Origin: Solilutibacter tolerans
GTDB taxonomy: Bacteria > Pseudomonadota > Gammaproteobacteria > Xanthomonadales > Xanthomonadaceae
Reading direction: 5' to 3'
Assembly (NCBI RefSeq): GCF_900155935.1
Contig: NZ_FTLW01000001.1
Location: 310,001 to 374,000 of the forward strand
Length of the DNA: 64,000 nt
This document shows, one piece after another, positions 8,096-16,674 of this stretch; within the stretch, counting starts at the first letter, position 1; each line of letters begins with the position of its first letter. A program made the position numbers and the translations under genes. The notes below the pieces were generated by a model that had not been told where the DNA came from, ran no database searches, and worked only from the letters and a program-made list of their open reading frames with translations.

Positions 8096-8868
8096 GCGAG
8101 TTCGCGGGCAAGCCGCTGGACGGCCGCGTTGTCCTGATCGTCGGCGCGACCGGTGGATTGGGCGAAGCGGCATCGGTCGCGGCGGCGCGTGCCGGCGCAA
8201 CCGTGGTGCTCTTGGGCCGCAACGTGCGTCGGCTCAACAAAGTGTATGACGCCGTCACCGCCGCTGGCGGCGAGGCGATGCTGTACCCGATGGATCTCGA
8301 AGGTGCCTCGCCCGACGATCATCTGGACATGGCGGAGCGCCTCAAAGAGACCTTCGGCCGGCTGGATGGCCTGTTGCACGTCGCGGCCGAATTCCGCGGC
8401 CTGACCCCGCTCGAATACACCGATCCGGCCCAGATCGCCCGCGCGATGCACATCAATGTCACCGCACCCATCTGGCTCACCAGTGCCGTGCTGCCGGTGA
8501 TGAAGCTGTCCGATGATGCTTCGGTCGTGTTCGTCGTGGATGACGTCGATCATGTCGGCAAGGCGCACTGGGGGCCGTACGCAGCTGCCCAGCAAGCGCG
8601 CGCCGCCTTGGTGCCGATGTGGGCGAAAGAGACGGAAGGCTCCAGCGTGCGTATCGCCGGTTTGCAGCCTGGCCCGATGCGTACCGCTTTGCGCGCGAAG
8701 GCCACGGTCGAGGACATCGACTCGCGCCTGCGTGATCCGGAAGCTTACGCTGCGGATTGCGTGCGACTGCTTTCAGCGGCCGGTCGTGGTGCCCACGGCC
8801 ACATCGAACGCGTACTCGCCCCCGAGCCCACACCAACACGGGTGGCGCTGTCGGTGCTTTCCTCCTAA
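8092..8868 (+). CDS. YciK-like short-chain dehydrogenase/reductase family protein with altered active site
   Basis: The protein (258 aa) has a Rossmann fold. The nucleotide-binding glycine motif GATGGLGE (Gly18, Gly22, Gly24) is intact. The catalytic YxxxK motif of SDR enzymes reads Tyr163-Ala-Ala-Ala-Gln167, so the essential lysine is glutamine. The region where the catalytic serine normally stands reads VVDDVDHVG. The Asn-Ala-Gly structural motif is also replaced (HVAAEF). It may be a binding or pseudoenzyme form. The closest architecture I recognise is the E. coli YciK group. The GTG start overlaps the grxD stop. Confidence 0.8.
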   Translation: MSEFAGKPLDGRVVLIVGATGGLGEAASVAAARAGATVVLLGRNVRRLNKVYDAVTAAGGEAMLYPMDLEGASPDDHLDMAERLKETFGRLDGLLHVAAEFRGLTPLEYTDPAQIARAMHINVTAPIWLTSAVLPVMKLSDDASVVFVVDDVDHVGKAHWGPYAAAQQARAALVPMWAKETEGSSVRIAGLQPGPMRTALRAKATVEDIDSRLRDPEAYAADCVRLLSAAGRGAHGHIERVLAPEPTPTRVALSVLSS

Positions 8869-8901
8869 GGTGTTGGCCACCAGCCACATCGCCCAAATGC
8901 C

Positions 8902-9504
8902 ATGACGATCGCCTCGGCTGCCCTGCTGCTGTTCCTCATCCTCGACCCGCTCGGCAACGTGCCGGTGGTCTTGAGTTTGCTGCGTTCGCTGCCGCCGCGC
9001 CGTCAACTGATCGTCATTGCGCGTGAGTTGTTGATCGCGCTGGGCGTACTGCTGCTGTTCCTGTGGTTCGGCAAATACGCGCTGGAGGCGATGCACCTGC
9101 GGCAAGAGTCGGTCTCGATCGCCGGCGGCATCGTCTTGTTCCTGATCGGCATTCGGATGATCTTCCCTCCGGCCGAGGGGATCATGGGAGAGCTGCCGGA
9201 CGGCGAGCCCTTCATTGTCCCGGTCGCCATCCCAATGATCGCCGGCCCCTCGGGCATGGCAGCGGTGATGCTGATGGGCACCCAGTACCCCGACCGCATG
9301 GGCGAGTGGAGCTTGGCTCTGATCATTGCCTGGCTGGCCACTGCGGCCATATTGCTGATGGCGCCGCTGCTTTATCGTCTGTTGGGTCGCCGCGTTCTGA
9401 CCGCGGTCGAACGCCTGATGGGCATGCTGCTGGTCGCGATTTCCGTACAAATGTTCCTGGATGGCCTATCCCAGCATCTGGGCAAGCTGGCTGCAGGCGG
9501 CTGA
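8902..9504 (+). CDS. MarC/YhgN family integral membrane protein
   Basis: The protein (200 aa) has about six membrane helices. It carries the family signatures LFLILDPLGNVPVVL near the start and a second half-repeat with IPMIAGPSGMAAVM in the middle. MarC-family proteins sit in the inner membrane. The name comes from the mar locus, but a role in multidrug resistance was not confirmed, and the transported substrate, if any, is unknown. The gene starts 33 bases after the SDR gene and is likely part of the grxD unit. Confidence 0.9.
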   Translation: MTIASAALLLFLILDPLGNVPVVLSLLRSLPPRRQLIVIARELLIALGVLLLFLWFGKYALEAMHLRQESVSIAGGIVLFLIGIRMIFPPAEGIMGELPDGEPFIVPVAIPMIAGPSGMAAVMLMGTQYPDRMGEWSLALIIAWLATAAILLMAPLLYRLLGRRVLTAVERLMGMLLVAISVQMFLDGLSQHLGKLAAGG

Positions 9505-9598
9505 CGGCCAGCCCATTCACTTTTGTGCAGGGGTAAGGGGCCAGATTCGCCTCTCAACACCTTGTTTACAGGCGCTTTTTACCTGTCACGGCACTGTC

Positions 9599-9633
9599 AT
9601 AACGTCTGGTTATCGTGTTAATCTGATGTTAAC
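9599..9633 (+). promoter_or_regulatory. Two adjacent inverted repeats upstream of the TonB receptor
   Basis: ATAAC-N5-GTTAT lies at 9599-9613 and GTTAA-N7-TTAAC at 9617-9633, about 90 bases before the receptor start. The surrounding 219-base gap (9505-9723) is AT-richer than its neighbours and contains no gene. The repeats are candidate operators or promoter elements, with no proof of binding. Confidence 0.4.
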
Positions 9634-9723
9634 CGTCCGACCCGGTACTGAAGATCTGCGTGCCGGGTTTCGTACGTTCCAGCTCCACGACACCGTCCAG
9701 CAAACCTTCTCGAGGCAGACGCG

Positions 9724-12700
9724 ATGAATCGCACCCAAACCCTTCGCCGCTCCAAGCTAGCGCTTGGCCTGATTGCCGCCATGGCGGCTGCGCCCGTTTT
9801 TGCCCAGAGCACCTCTGCAGGTGTAGCCGGTCAAGTGACTGGTGCTGATGGCCAGCCGGTGGCGGGTGCGCAAGTCATCATCACCCATGTGGATTCGGGC
9901 ACTTTCAGCACGGTCACGACCGATGCGAATGGTCGCTACACGGCGCGCGGCTTGCGCGTTGGCGGTCCTTACACCATCGCTGTCAACAAGAGCGGTGCAG
10001 GTAGTGATACCGAAAACAACGTGTTCCTTGGTCTTGACCAAGTCACCCAGGTCAACGCCCAGCTGGGCGGCAACCAGCAAACCCTCGATACCGTGGTCGT
10101 GACCGGCACGATGGGTCCGGTCGACTTCTCGACGGCCAACAAGGGCATGGGCACCACCGTCGGCCAGCGTGAGCTGCAGAACACCCCGACGCCGAATCGC
10201 TCGATCCAGGATGTCGCCCGTCTCGACCCGCGCGTCAACGTGACGGACCGTGCTCGTGGTGAGATCTCGGCGCTCGGCCAGAACAGCCGCATGAACAATA
10301 TCTCGGTCGATGCGGTCGGCGTCAACGACCCCTTCGGTCTGGAAGCGAACGGCCTGCCGTACGTCGGCACCCCGATCTCGCAGGACAGCATCGAGGAATA
10401 CAGCATCTCGACTGCCAACTACGACGTGACCAACTCGCGTTCGATCGGTGCCAATATCAACGCAGTCACCAAGTCGGGTACCAACAACTTTCATGGTTCG
10501 CTGTACTACAGCTACACCGATGCGAAGAACCTGACCGGCGACAACCCGAGCGAATATCGCGGCTTCGTGCGTGACTGGACCGGCGGCCTGACCTTCAGCG
10601 GCCCGATCGTGAAGGACAAGCTGTTCTTCTTCGTCAGCGCCGAGCAGACCAAGAACATCGCGCCGGGTCCGGATTACGGTCCGGTCGGTTCGGGTGCCAC
10701 CAATGAAGTGCGCAACCTGACCCAGGCTGACATCGACCGCATCATCCAGATCGCCCAAGGCTATGGCCTGAACCCGGGTAGCCTGGACGCTTCATCGGTC
10801 GATACCGATAGCAAACGCTACCTGGTGAAGTTCGACTGGAACATCAACGCCGATCACCGCGCCAGCTTCCGCTTCAACAAGGTGCGTGAAGTGGAGCCGA
10901 TTCTTGGCGGTTTCAGCGCCAACGGCATCGCGCTGTCCAGCTACTGGTACGCGCGTAAGCGCAACAACGACAACTACGTGTTGAACTTGTACAACGATTG
11001 GTCCGAGAACTTTTCGACCGAATCGTCGTTGTCCTATACCAACTACGAAGTGCTGCGTGATGGCCTCTTGGGCGACCAGCCGCAGGTCATCATCAACCTG
11101 GGCCGCAACGCCAACGGTCAGTACAACAACACCAACCCCTACGTTGATCTGGGTGAAGAGCAGTTCTCCCACTACAACGAGCTCGGTGTGAAGACCTGGA
11201 AGGCGTTCACCGCCGCGACCTTGTTCGCAGGTGATCACGAATTCAAGTTCGGCTTCGACTACCAGTCGGACGAGTTCTACAACCTGTTTGGCCGCACCCA
11301 GTTCGGCGCCTATACCTTCAATGGCCTCGACAACTTCGCCAACGGCGTCTACAACCGTTTCGACCTGTACCAGCCTGCCGCCGGTTACACGCTCAGCGAC
11401 GTGGCCGCGAAGTGGACCCTGAAGCAGTACGGCTTCTTCGCCCAGGACACCTGGCAGGCGACGGACAACCTGTCGCTGCAGTACGGTTTCCGTTACGACC
11501 TGCCGAAGACCAACGACAAGCCTATCTACAACCCGCGCTTCGAAGCGGCTTACGGCTTCCGCAATGACACCACCATCGATGGCAACGGCGTGTTCCAGCC
11601 GCGTTTCTCGTTCAACTACCAGTTGAGCGATGAAGAGGGGCGCATGGCGCAGTTGCGCGGTGGCTTGGGTCTGTTCCAAGGCAACACCCTGGGTGTGTGG
11701 CTGACCAACCCCTACCAGAACAACGGTCTGACGGTTTCCACCTACTCGATCCGCAACAATGCCGACAACCCGGCCGTGTCTGCGCTGTATCCGTTCAGCG
11801 CCGACCCGTACAACCAAAACGTGCCGCCGGCCATCACCAGCCAGATGGTGGTTGATACCTTGGCACCTGACTTCAAGCAGCCGACCGTGTGGAAGTCCAG
11901 CTTTGGTATCGATGCCGAGCTGCCGTGGTGGGGCATGGTTGCCACGATGGAGTGGCAGGGCCTGCGCGTGAAGGATGGCTTCTTCTACCGCAACCTCAAC
12001 ATCGGTGCACCGACTGGCGTCCTGCCGGATGGTCGCTTCACCTACTATCGCAACCCGAATGGCGGCACCAATGGCAACACGCAGCGTGCCAACGCCAACC
12101 CGGCGTTTGGCCAGGCGATCACCGTGCTGGACAACACCGACAAGGGTTGGGCCAACTTCGTCACCGTCGGCTTGAAGAAGCCGTTTGAGAATGACTGGTC
12201 CTGGTCGTTCAACTACACCGTTGGCCGTTCGACCGAAGTCAATGCCGGTACCTCGTCGCAGGCCAGCTCCAACTTCCGCGACAACATCTACCTGAACCCG
12301 AACGAAGAAGTCGCCAAGACCGCGAACACCTCGACGCGTCATCGCGTCAACGCGGGCATCACCTGGAGCAAGAAGCTCTTCGGTGATTACTCGACGACGG
12401 TGTCGGCTTATTACGACGGCCACAGCGGTCGTCCGTACACCTGGGCCTTCGGCAACGATGCCAACGGTGATTCCTACACCCGCGATCCGGTGTTCATCCC
12501 GGCTCCGGGCCAGGTGAGCTTCGAGGCAGGTACGTCGCAGACCGTCATCGACGAGTTCTACGCCTATATCGCCAGCCAGCCCGAGCTGTCGCGCTACCAG
12601 GGTCAGATCGCCCCGCTGCAAGGCGGCGAATCGCCGTGGGCGAACCAGCTGGATCTCGGCTTCCGTCAGGAGCTGCCGGGCTTCATGGCCGGCCACAAGG

Positions 12701-12957
12701 GCGAGCTGCGTCTCGACATCTACAACTTCCTCAACCTGTTGAACAAGGATTGGGGCGTCGAGGAGCGCGTGGGCTATCCGTTCACGCGCACGCTGGCCAA
12801 CTACGCTGGTGTGGTCAACGGCAAGTACGTGTACTCGCTGCCGACCACGACCGATGGCAATGGCGTCCGTCACTACAACCCGCAAGCTCGTGAGGTTTAC
12901 GATGCCAAGGCGGTCTCGCGTTGGGCCGGTCGTATCACGCTGAAGTACAGCTTCTGA
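9724..12957 (+). CDS. Oar-like TonB-dependent receptor with carboxypeptidase-regulatory N-domain
   Basis: This outer-membrane protein has 1077 residues. A signal peptide ends at AAPVFAQ (about residue 27). Residues about 30-110 form a CarboxypepD-regulatory-like beta-sandwich (AGVAGQVTGADGQPVAGAQV start). A plug domain follows (QNSRMNNISVDAVGVNDPFG), then a large beta-barrel ending in a terminal Phe (LKYSF), as outer-membrane barrels do. The family, named after Myxococcus Oar, is expanded in Xanthomonads, and substrates are mostly unknown (peptides, glycans or adhesion). The gene stands alone between its own upstream gap and a strong terminator. Confidence 0.93.
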   Translation: MNRTQTLRRSKLALGLIAAMAAAPVFAQSTSAGVAGQVTGADGQPVAGAQVIITHVDSGTFSTVTTDANGRYTARGLRVGGPYTIAVNKSGAGSDTENNVFLGLDQVTQVNAQLGGNQQTLDTVVVTGTMGPVDFSTANKGMGTTVGQRELQNTPTPNRSIQDVARLDPRVNVTDRARGEISALGQNSRMNNISVDAVGVNDPFGLEANGLPYVGTPISQDSIEEYSISTANYDVTNSRSIGANINAVTKSGTNNFHGSLYYSYTDAKNLTGDNPSEYRGFVRDWTGGLTFSGPIVKDKLFFFVSAEQTKNIAPGPDYGPVGSGATNEVRNLTQADIDRIIQIAQGYGLNPGSLDASSVDTDSKRYLVKFDWNINADHRASFRFNKVREVEPILGGFSANGIALSSYWYARKRNNDNYVLNLYNDWSENFSTESSLSYTNYEVLRDGLLGDQPQVIINLGRNANGQYNNTNPYVDLGEEQFSHYNELGVKTWKAFTAATLFAGDHEFKFGFDYQSDEFYNLFGRTQFGAYTFNGLDNFANGVYNRFDLYQPAAGYTLSDVAAKWTLKQYGFFAQDTWQATDNLSLQYGFRYDLPKTNDKPIYNPRFEAAYGFRNDTTIDGNGVFQPRFSFNYQLSDEEGRMAQLRGGLGLFQGNTLGVWLTNPYQNNGLTVSTYSIRNNADNPAVSALYPFSADPYNQNVPPAITSQMVVDTLAPDFKQPTVWKSSFGIDAELPWWGMVATMEWQGLRVKDGFFYRNLNIGAPTGVLPDGRFTYYRNPNGGTNGNTQRANANPAFGQAITVLDNTDKGWANFVTVGLKKPFENDWSWSFNYTVGRSTEVNAGTSSQASSNFRDNIYLNPNEEVAKTANTSTRHRVNAGITWSKKLFGDYSTTVSAYYDGHSGRPYTWAFGNDANGDSYTRDPVFIPAPGQVSFEAGTSQTVIDEFYAYIASQPELSRYQGQIAPLQGGESPWANQLDLGFRQELPGFMAGHKGELRLDIYNFLNLLNKDWGVEERVGYPFTRTLANYAGVVNGKYVYSLPTTTDGNGVRHYNPQAREVYDAKAVSRWAGRITLKYSF

Positions 12958-12983
12958 TCCAGCGACCATCGCGATGCAATACC

Positions 12984-13011
12984 AACGGCCGGGGAAACCC
13001 GGCCGTTTTAT
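12984..13011 (+). terminator. Rho-independent terminator of the TonB receptor gene
   Basis: A perfect 10-base-pair stem AACGGCCGGG/CCCGGCCGTT with a GAAA tetraloop at 12994-12997 is followed by TT and ATTTA. Confidence 0.9.
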
Positions 13012-13052
13012 TTATGGATGCCAACCTTCGTTGGCTGCGCTAAAGTCACCGC

Positions 13053-14456
13053 ATGCATAACGTACCCAATACCGACGGACCCAACGTCGACGCCGCCCTC
13101 CCTACCGTCAGTGTCAGCATCTATCCGAAGGGTGGGCTGGACGTCCTGTCACGTGAAGAAGTTGCTCGTTTGAAGGATGCTTCCGCCGGCGGCATGCACG
13201 AATTGCTTCGTCGATGCGCGTTGGCCGTGTTGACCAGTGGCAGCGCTTCGGATGACCCGCGCGCCGCACGCGAGCTCTATCCGGATTTCGACATCGAAGT
13301 GTTACAGCAAGACCGCGGCATTCGCATCGACCTGCACAACGCGCCGGCGATGGCGTTCGTCGATGGCAGAATCATTCGCGGTGTGGCGGAACTGTTGTTC
13401 GCGACCGTGCGCGACTTGGCTTACGCCGCGATAGAGTTGGGCCCGGAATACGCAGAGGAGTTGGAAACCACGACCGGCATTACCGACGCGGTATTCCGCG
13501 TGCTGCGTAATGCGCGGGTTTTGCAGCCCGTCGAACCGAATCTCGTCGTCTGCTGGGGCGGTCATTCCATCTCGCGCGATGAATACCTGTACACCAAGGA
13601 AGTTGGCTACGCCCTGGGTTTGCGCGGCATCGACATCTGCACCGGCTGCGGTCCGGGCGCGATGAAGGGGCCGATGAAGGGCGCGACCATCGCGCACGCG
13701 AAGCAACGCAAGACGCGCACCCGCTACATCGGCATCACCGAGCCGGGCATCATCGCCGCCGAATCGCCGAACCCGATCGTCAACCATTTGGTGATCATGC
13801 CGGACATCGAGAAACGCCTCGAGGCCTTCGTTCGCATGGCGCACGGCATCATCGTATTCCCGGGTGGCGTGGGCACGGCGGAAGAAATTCTTTATCTCCT
13901 CGGCATCTTGCTGCGCGAGGAAAATCGCGACATCGAATTCCCGCTGGTATTCACCGGGCCGGTGTCTGCGGCGCCTTACTTCGAACAAATCGACAAATTC
14001 ATTCGCTTGACCTTGGGTGATGAGGCCGCGAAGCGTTACCGCATCATCACCGGTGATTGCGAGGAAGTTGCCAAGTACATGACGCGCGGCATCCGCAAGG
14101 TGCGTGAGCAGCGGATCGCGCAGAAGGATTCGTTCTTCTTCAACTGGGGCCTGCACATCCCGCTGACCTTCCAGCAGCCATTCGAGCCCACGCACGAAGC
14201 GATGGCGGCGCTGGATTTACACCATGGGCGCAAGTCGCATGAGTTGGCGGCGGACCTGCGCCGTGCGTTCTCGGGCATCGTTGCAGGCAACGTGAAGGAG
14301 CCGGGCATGAAACGAATCGAAGAGCATGGCCCCTTCAAGATCCATGGCGCGCCAGACATGATGGCCTCGCTCGATGCGCTGCTGCGCGCTTTCGTCGAGC
14401 AACGCCGCATGAAGATTGCGGGCGCTTACCAGCCTTGTTACGAAGTGGTGGGCTGA
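13053..14456 (+). CDS. ppnN: Nucleotide 5'-monophosphate nucleosidase PpnN (LOG family)
   Basis: The enzyme (467 aa) cleaves purine and pyrimidine nucleoside 5'-monophosphates to base and ribose 5-phosphate; in E. coli it binds (p)ppGpp. The LOG signature PGGVGTAEE is at residues 270-278, with GCGPGAMKGPMKGA at 198-211 supplying the phosphate-binding loop. The long N- and C-terminal extensions match the YgdH/PpnN type rather than the short plant LOG type. The gene is monocistronic and its end is 13 bases from the end of the converging kinase gene. Confidence 0.95.
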   Translation: MHNVPNTDGPNVDAALPTVSVSIYPKGGLDVLSREEVARLKDASAGGMHELLRRCALAVLTSGSASDDPRAARELYPDFDIEVLQQDRGIRIDLHNAPAMAFVDGRIIRGVAELLFATVRDLAYAAIELGPEYAEELETTTGITDAVFRVLRNARVLQPVEPNLVVCWGGHSISRDEYLYTKEVGYALGLRGIDICTGCGPGAMKGPMKGATIAHAKQRKTRTRYIGITEPGIIAAESPNPIVNHLVIMPDIEKRLEAFVRMAHGIIVFPGGVGTAEEILYLLGILLREENRDIEFPLVFTGPVSAAPYFEQIDKFIRLTLGDEAAKRYRIITGDCEEVAKYMTRGIRKVREQRIAQKDSFFFNWGLHIPLTFQQPFEPTHEAMAALDLHHGRKSHELAADLRRAFSGIVAGNVKEPGMKRIEEHGPFKIHGAPDMMASLDALLRAFVEQRRMKIAGAYQPCYEVVG

Positions 14457-14469
14457 GGCCGGTCTTGGG

Positions 14470-15582
14470 TCAGCCTTGGGCCGTGGATGGCAGAGTGATC
14501 TCTGCGACGAATCGCCCTGCTTCCACTTGAGTGTGCAAGCTTCCTTGGCCAGCTGTCATGGCCTCGATGCGAGTGCGACTGGCCGCCAACCCAACCCGAT
14601 GACCCGCATGCCAATTGGGTTGGCTATCGGGCAGGGGGTTTTCCACCCGTATCACGATGGTGTTGTCTGGTCGCCGCGATATGGCAATCGTCAGGTCGTT
14701 GGCGGTGGTCGCCGTTTCGACCCCATGCCTGATCGCATTCTCGGCCAGTGTCTGCACGACGAGGGTCGGGACTTGGACCCGCGGGATTTCATCGGGAAGC
14801 TGCCAGTCGATGATGAGACGATCGCCCAACCGCAAGGATTCGATTTCCAGATAACGGCGCGTCAACAGCAGCTCTTCTTCAAGGGTCGATTCGCCGCTGC
14901 CCGACAACGCGGCGCGGAAAAGGTCCGACAAATCCAGAAGCACCCTTTCCGCCAGGTGCGGTTGGCCATGCAGCAGGGCGGTGGCCGTGTTGAGCGTGTT
15001 GAACAGGAAGTGCGGGTTCACCCGTGCGCGTAGGGCATCCAGTTCGGCTTGTTGGGCGCGCAACCGTTGTTGATGGGTGAGCCACTGCCCACGAAGCACC
15101 AACAAGGCCAGCAATGTCATGCTCACCAAGCTGATAGCGAGTTTGACGCCGGAAGCGATCCATGTGGCTTCGGGTTCGAGCGTGGTGACGGTGCCGAAGA
15201 GTTGGTGAGAGACGGCTGAGGATGCCAGCGTGACCGCGATGATCGTGCCGATCGTGGCCAATATGACCGTCGTGATCCCTTGCTTTCGTAGCCAGCTGCG
15301 GACCAGATAGAGCAGTCCCAGCGAGAACATGATGTTCCACTGGATAGCGAAGGAATACAGGCCAAAACGAATCAGCCAACTGTCCGTGGCGGGCGCGGCG
15401 GAGCTTAAGATGACCGCGAGCAGCTCGCCAGCTGCGATGATGAAGATCAGCGTTCCCTGGGCCCACATCAGGTCAACGGCGTGCGAGACCATGGGCGCGG
15501 GGGCCATCGGGCTGGCCGTTCGCCCTGGATTTGTGTCCGCTTGTCGGAGTTCGCTGCCGATTGCCATGGGAGTTTTTAGCAT
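14470..15582 (-). CDS. LytS/AlgZ (FimS)-type membrane sensor histidine kinase
   Basis: The protein has about 370 residues from the chosen start at 15582; starts at 15567 or further in are possible. About four membrane helices lie between residues 43 and 165. A short coiled stretch leads to the His_kinase domain with the phosphoacceptor His191 in RVNPHFLFNTLNTA. An ATPase domain with ENAIRHG (281-287) follows. This family usually pairs with a LytTR response regulator such as AlgR, but none is encoded in this window. It is transcribed divergently from the pilin operon at 15638, which is the regulatory target of FimS/AlgR in Pseudomonas. Confidence 0.88.
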   Translation of the reverse strand: MLKTPMAIGSELRQADTNPGRTASPMAPAPMVSHAVDLMWAQGTLIFIIAAGELLAVILSSAAPATDSWLIRFGLYSFAIQWNIMFSLGLLYLVRSWLRKQGITTVILATIGTIIAVTLASSAVSHQLFGTVTTLEPEATWIASGVKLAISLVSMTLLALLVLRGQWLTHQQRLRAQQAELDALRARVNPHFLFNTLNTATALLHGQPHLAERVLLDLSDLFRAALSGSGESTLEEELLLTRRYLEIESLRLGDRLIIDWQLPDEIPRVQVPTLVVQTLAENAIRHGVETATTANDLTIAISRRPDNTIVIRVENPLPDSQPNWHAGHRVGLAASRTRIEAMTAGQGSLHTQVEAGRFVAEITLPSTAQG

Positions 15583-15637
15583 GCGAGACCTGAAAGAGTA
15601 TCGGTCGCCGACGGGGCGGCCAGGCCAAGGGGGAAAT

Positions 15638-16171
15638 GTGAAGGCCAAGGGATTCAGTTTGGTGGAGTTGATGGTGACCGTCGCAGTGCTGGCCATTGTG
15701 TCCGCGATCGCGATCCCGAACTTCACGTCAATGATCAATAGCAATCGTTTGGTGAGCCAGGCCAATGAGTTGGTCGGCGTGGTGCAGGGTGCACGCAGCG
15801 AGGCCATCCGCTACAACCAGCGGGTGTACGTGTGTTCTTCCAGCAATGGCACCACTTGCTCGGGATCCGGCACGTGGAATGGCTGGCTGGTCTTTCTGGA
15901 CAGTAATCGGGATGCAGCTCCCCAAGCAGCCGAGATACTGCAGCAGGGCACCGTCAGGGCGCCCTTGCAGCTGACATCGGCCCTTGGAAACGGAACCTTT
16001 CATTTCAGGCCTGATGGCTATGCACGCGGTGCCAGCGATGCCTTGTTGGCGACCAGTTTCAGGGTCTGCATGGCGACCAACAAGCCTGCGGAAAACATCC
16101 GCAACATCGCTATTTCATCCGGCAGTCGCTTGACCACCACCAAAGCCAATGGGGGAGGGACCTGCTCATGA
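15638..16171 (+). CDS. fimT: Type IV pilus minor pilin, FimT/FimU-GspH family
   Basis: The minor pilin has 177 residues. A very short leader, KAKG, precedes the prepilin peptidase site G/FSLVELMVTVAVLAIVS, with Glu at mature position 5. The GspH domain includes SEAIRYNQRVYVC and WNGWLVFLD. I chose a GTG start at 15638 behind AGGGGG. An ATG at 15581 with GGGAG 8 bases upstream is an alternative and would give a 24-residue leader. The stop overlaps pilV in ATGA. It is the first gene of the minor pilin operon. Confidence 0.85.
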   Translation: MKAKGFSLVELMVTVAVLAIVSAIAIPNFTSMINSNRLVSQANELVGVVQGARSEAIRYNQRVYVCSSSNGTTCSGSGTWNGWLVFLDSNRDAAPQAAEILQQGTVRAPLQLTSALGNGTFHFRPDGYARGASDALLATSFRVCMATNKPAENIRNIAISSGSRLTTTKANGGGTCS

Positions 16172-16674
16172 TCAACCCACGCAGCAGAAACTCTCTTGGG
16201 CAATCGCAGGAAAACATTCCGATGCGCACATCGGCAGTCATGACAAGCAGGTCCCGGCAATCGGGGTTTTCATTGATCGAGGTGATGGTCGCCGTGCTGG
16301 TGCTGTCGATCGGGCTGCTCGGACTGGCTGCCCTGCAGGCTACGGCGTTGCGCAACAACCAGAGTGCGCTTGAGCGCAGCCAAGGCGTAGTGAACACCTA
16401 CAGCATGCTGGACGCGATGCGTGCCAACGTGGACAGCGCACGCGCAGGCGAATACGTCATGTCCGAAACCTGCACGGTGCCTGCAGCGAATACCTCGCTG
16501 GTGCAAAAAGACAAGCGTGCATGGATCCAGATGATCCAGGCCAACCTGGGCAACACGGCCTGCGGCACGGTGACGTGCTCGGGCAGCCTGTGCACGGTGA
16601 CCGTGACGTGGGACGACCGCCGAGGCAAGGGCGGCGAAGAAAAGCAGCAGTTCTCCACCGAGGTGCAGATATGA
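16168..16674 (+). CDS. pilV: Type IV pilus minor pilin PilV
   Basis: The 168-residue prepilin has a long leader ending RQSG and a mature start FSLIEVMVAVLVLSIGLLGL, the typical PilV hydrophobic helix followed by ALQATALRNNQ. The C-terminal part has Cys pairs (CGTVTCSGSLCTV). PilV is one of the minor pilins that prime pilus assembly with PilW, PilX and PilY1. An in-frame ATG at 16222 could give a shorter leader. It overlaps both neighbours by 4 bases, and GGGAGGG lies 8 bases before its start. Confidence 0.9.
   Translation: MINPRSRNSLGQSQENIPMRTSAVMTSRSRQSGFSLIEVMVAVLVLSIGLLGLAALQATALRNNQSALERSQGVVNTYSMLDAMRANVDSARAGEYVMSETCTVPAANTSLVQKDKRAWIQMIQANLGNTACGTVTCSGSLCTVTVTWDDRRGKGGEEKQQFSTEVQI

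Noticed and set aside
10792..12969. A 725-codon minus-strand frame opposite the TonB receptor
   Set aside because: The plus-strand protein has a signal peptide, plug and barrel. The minus frame shows only low-complexity Val/Gly/Arg-rich sequence typical of antisense shadows.
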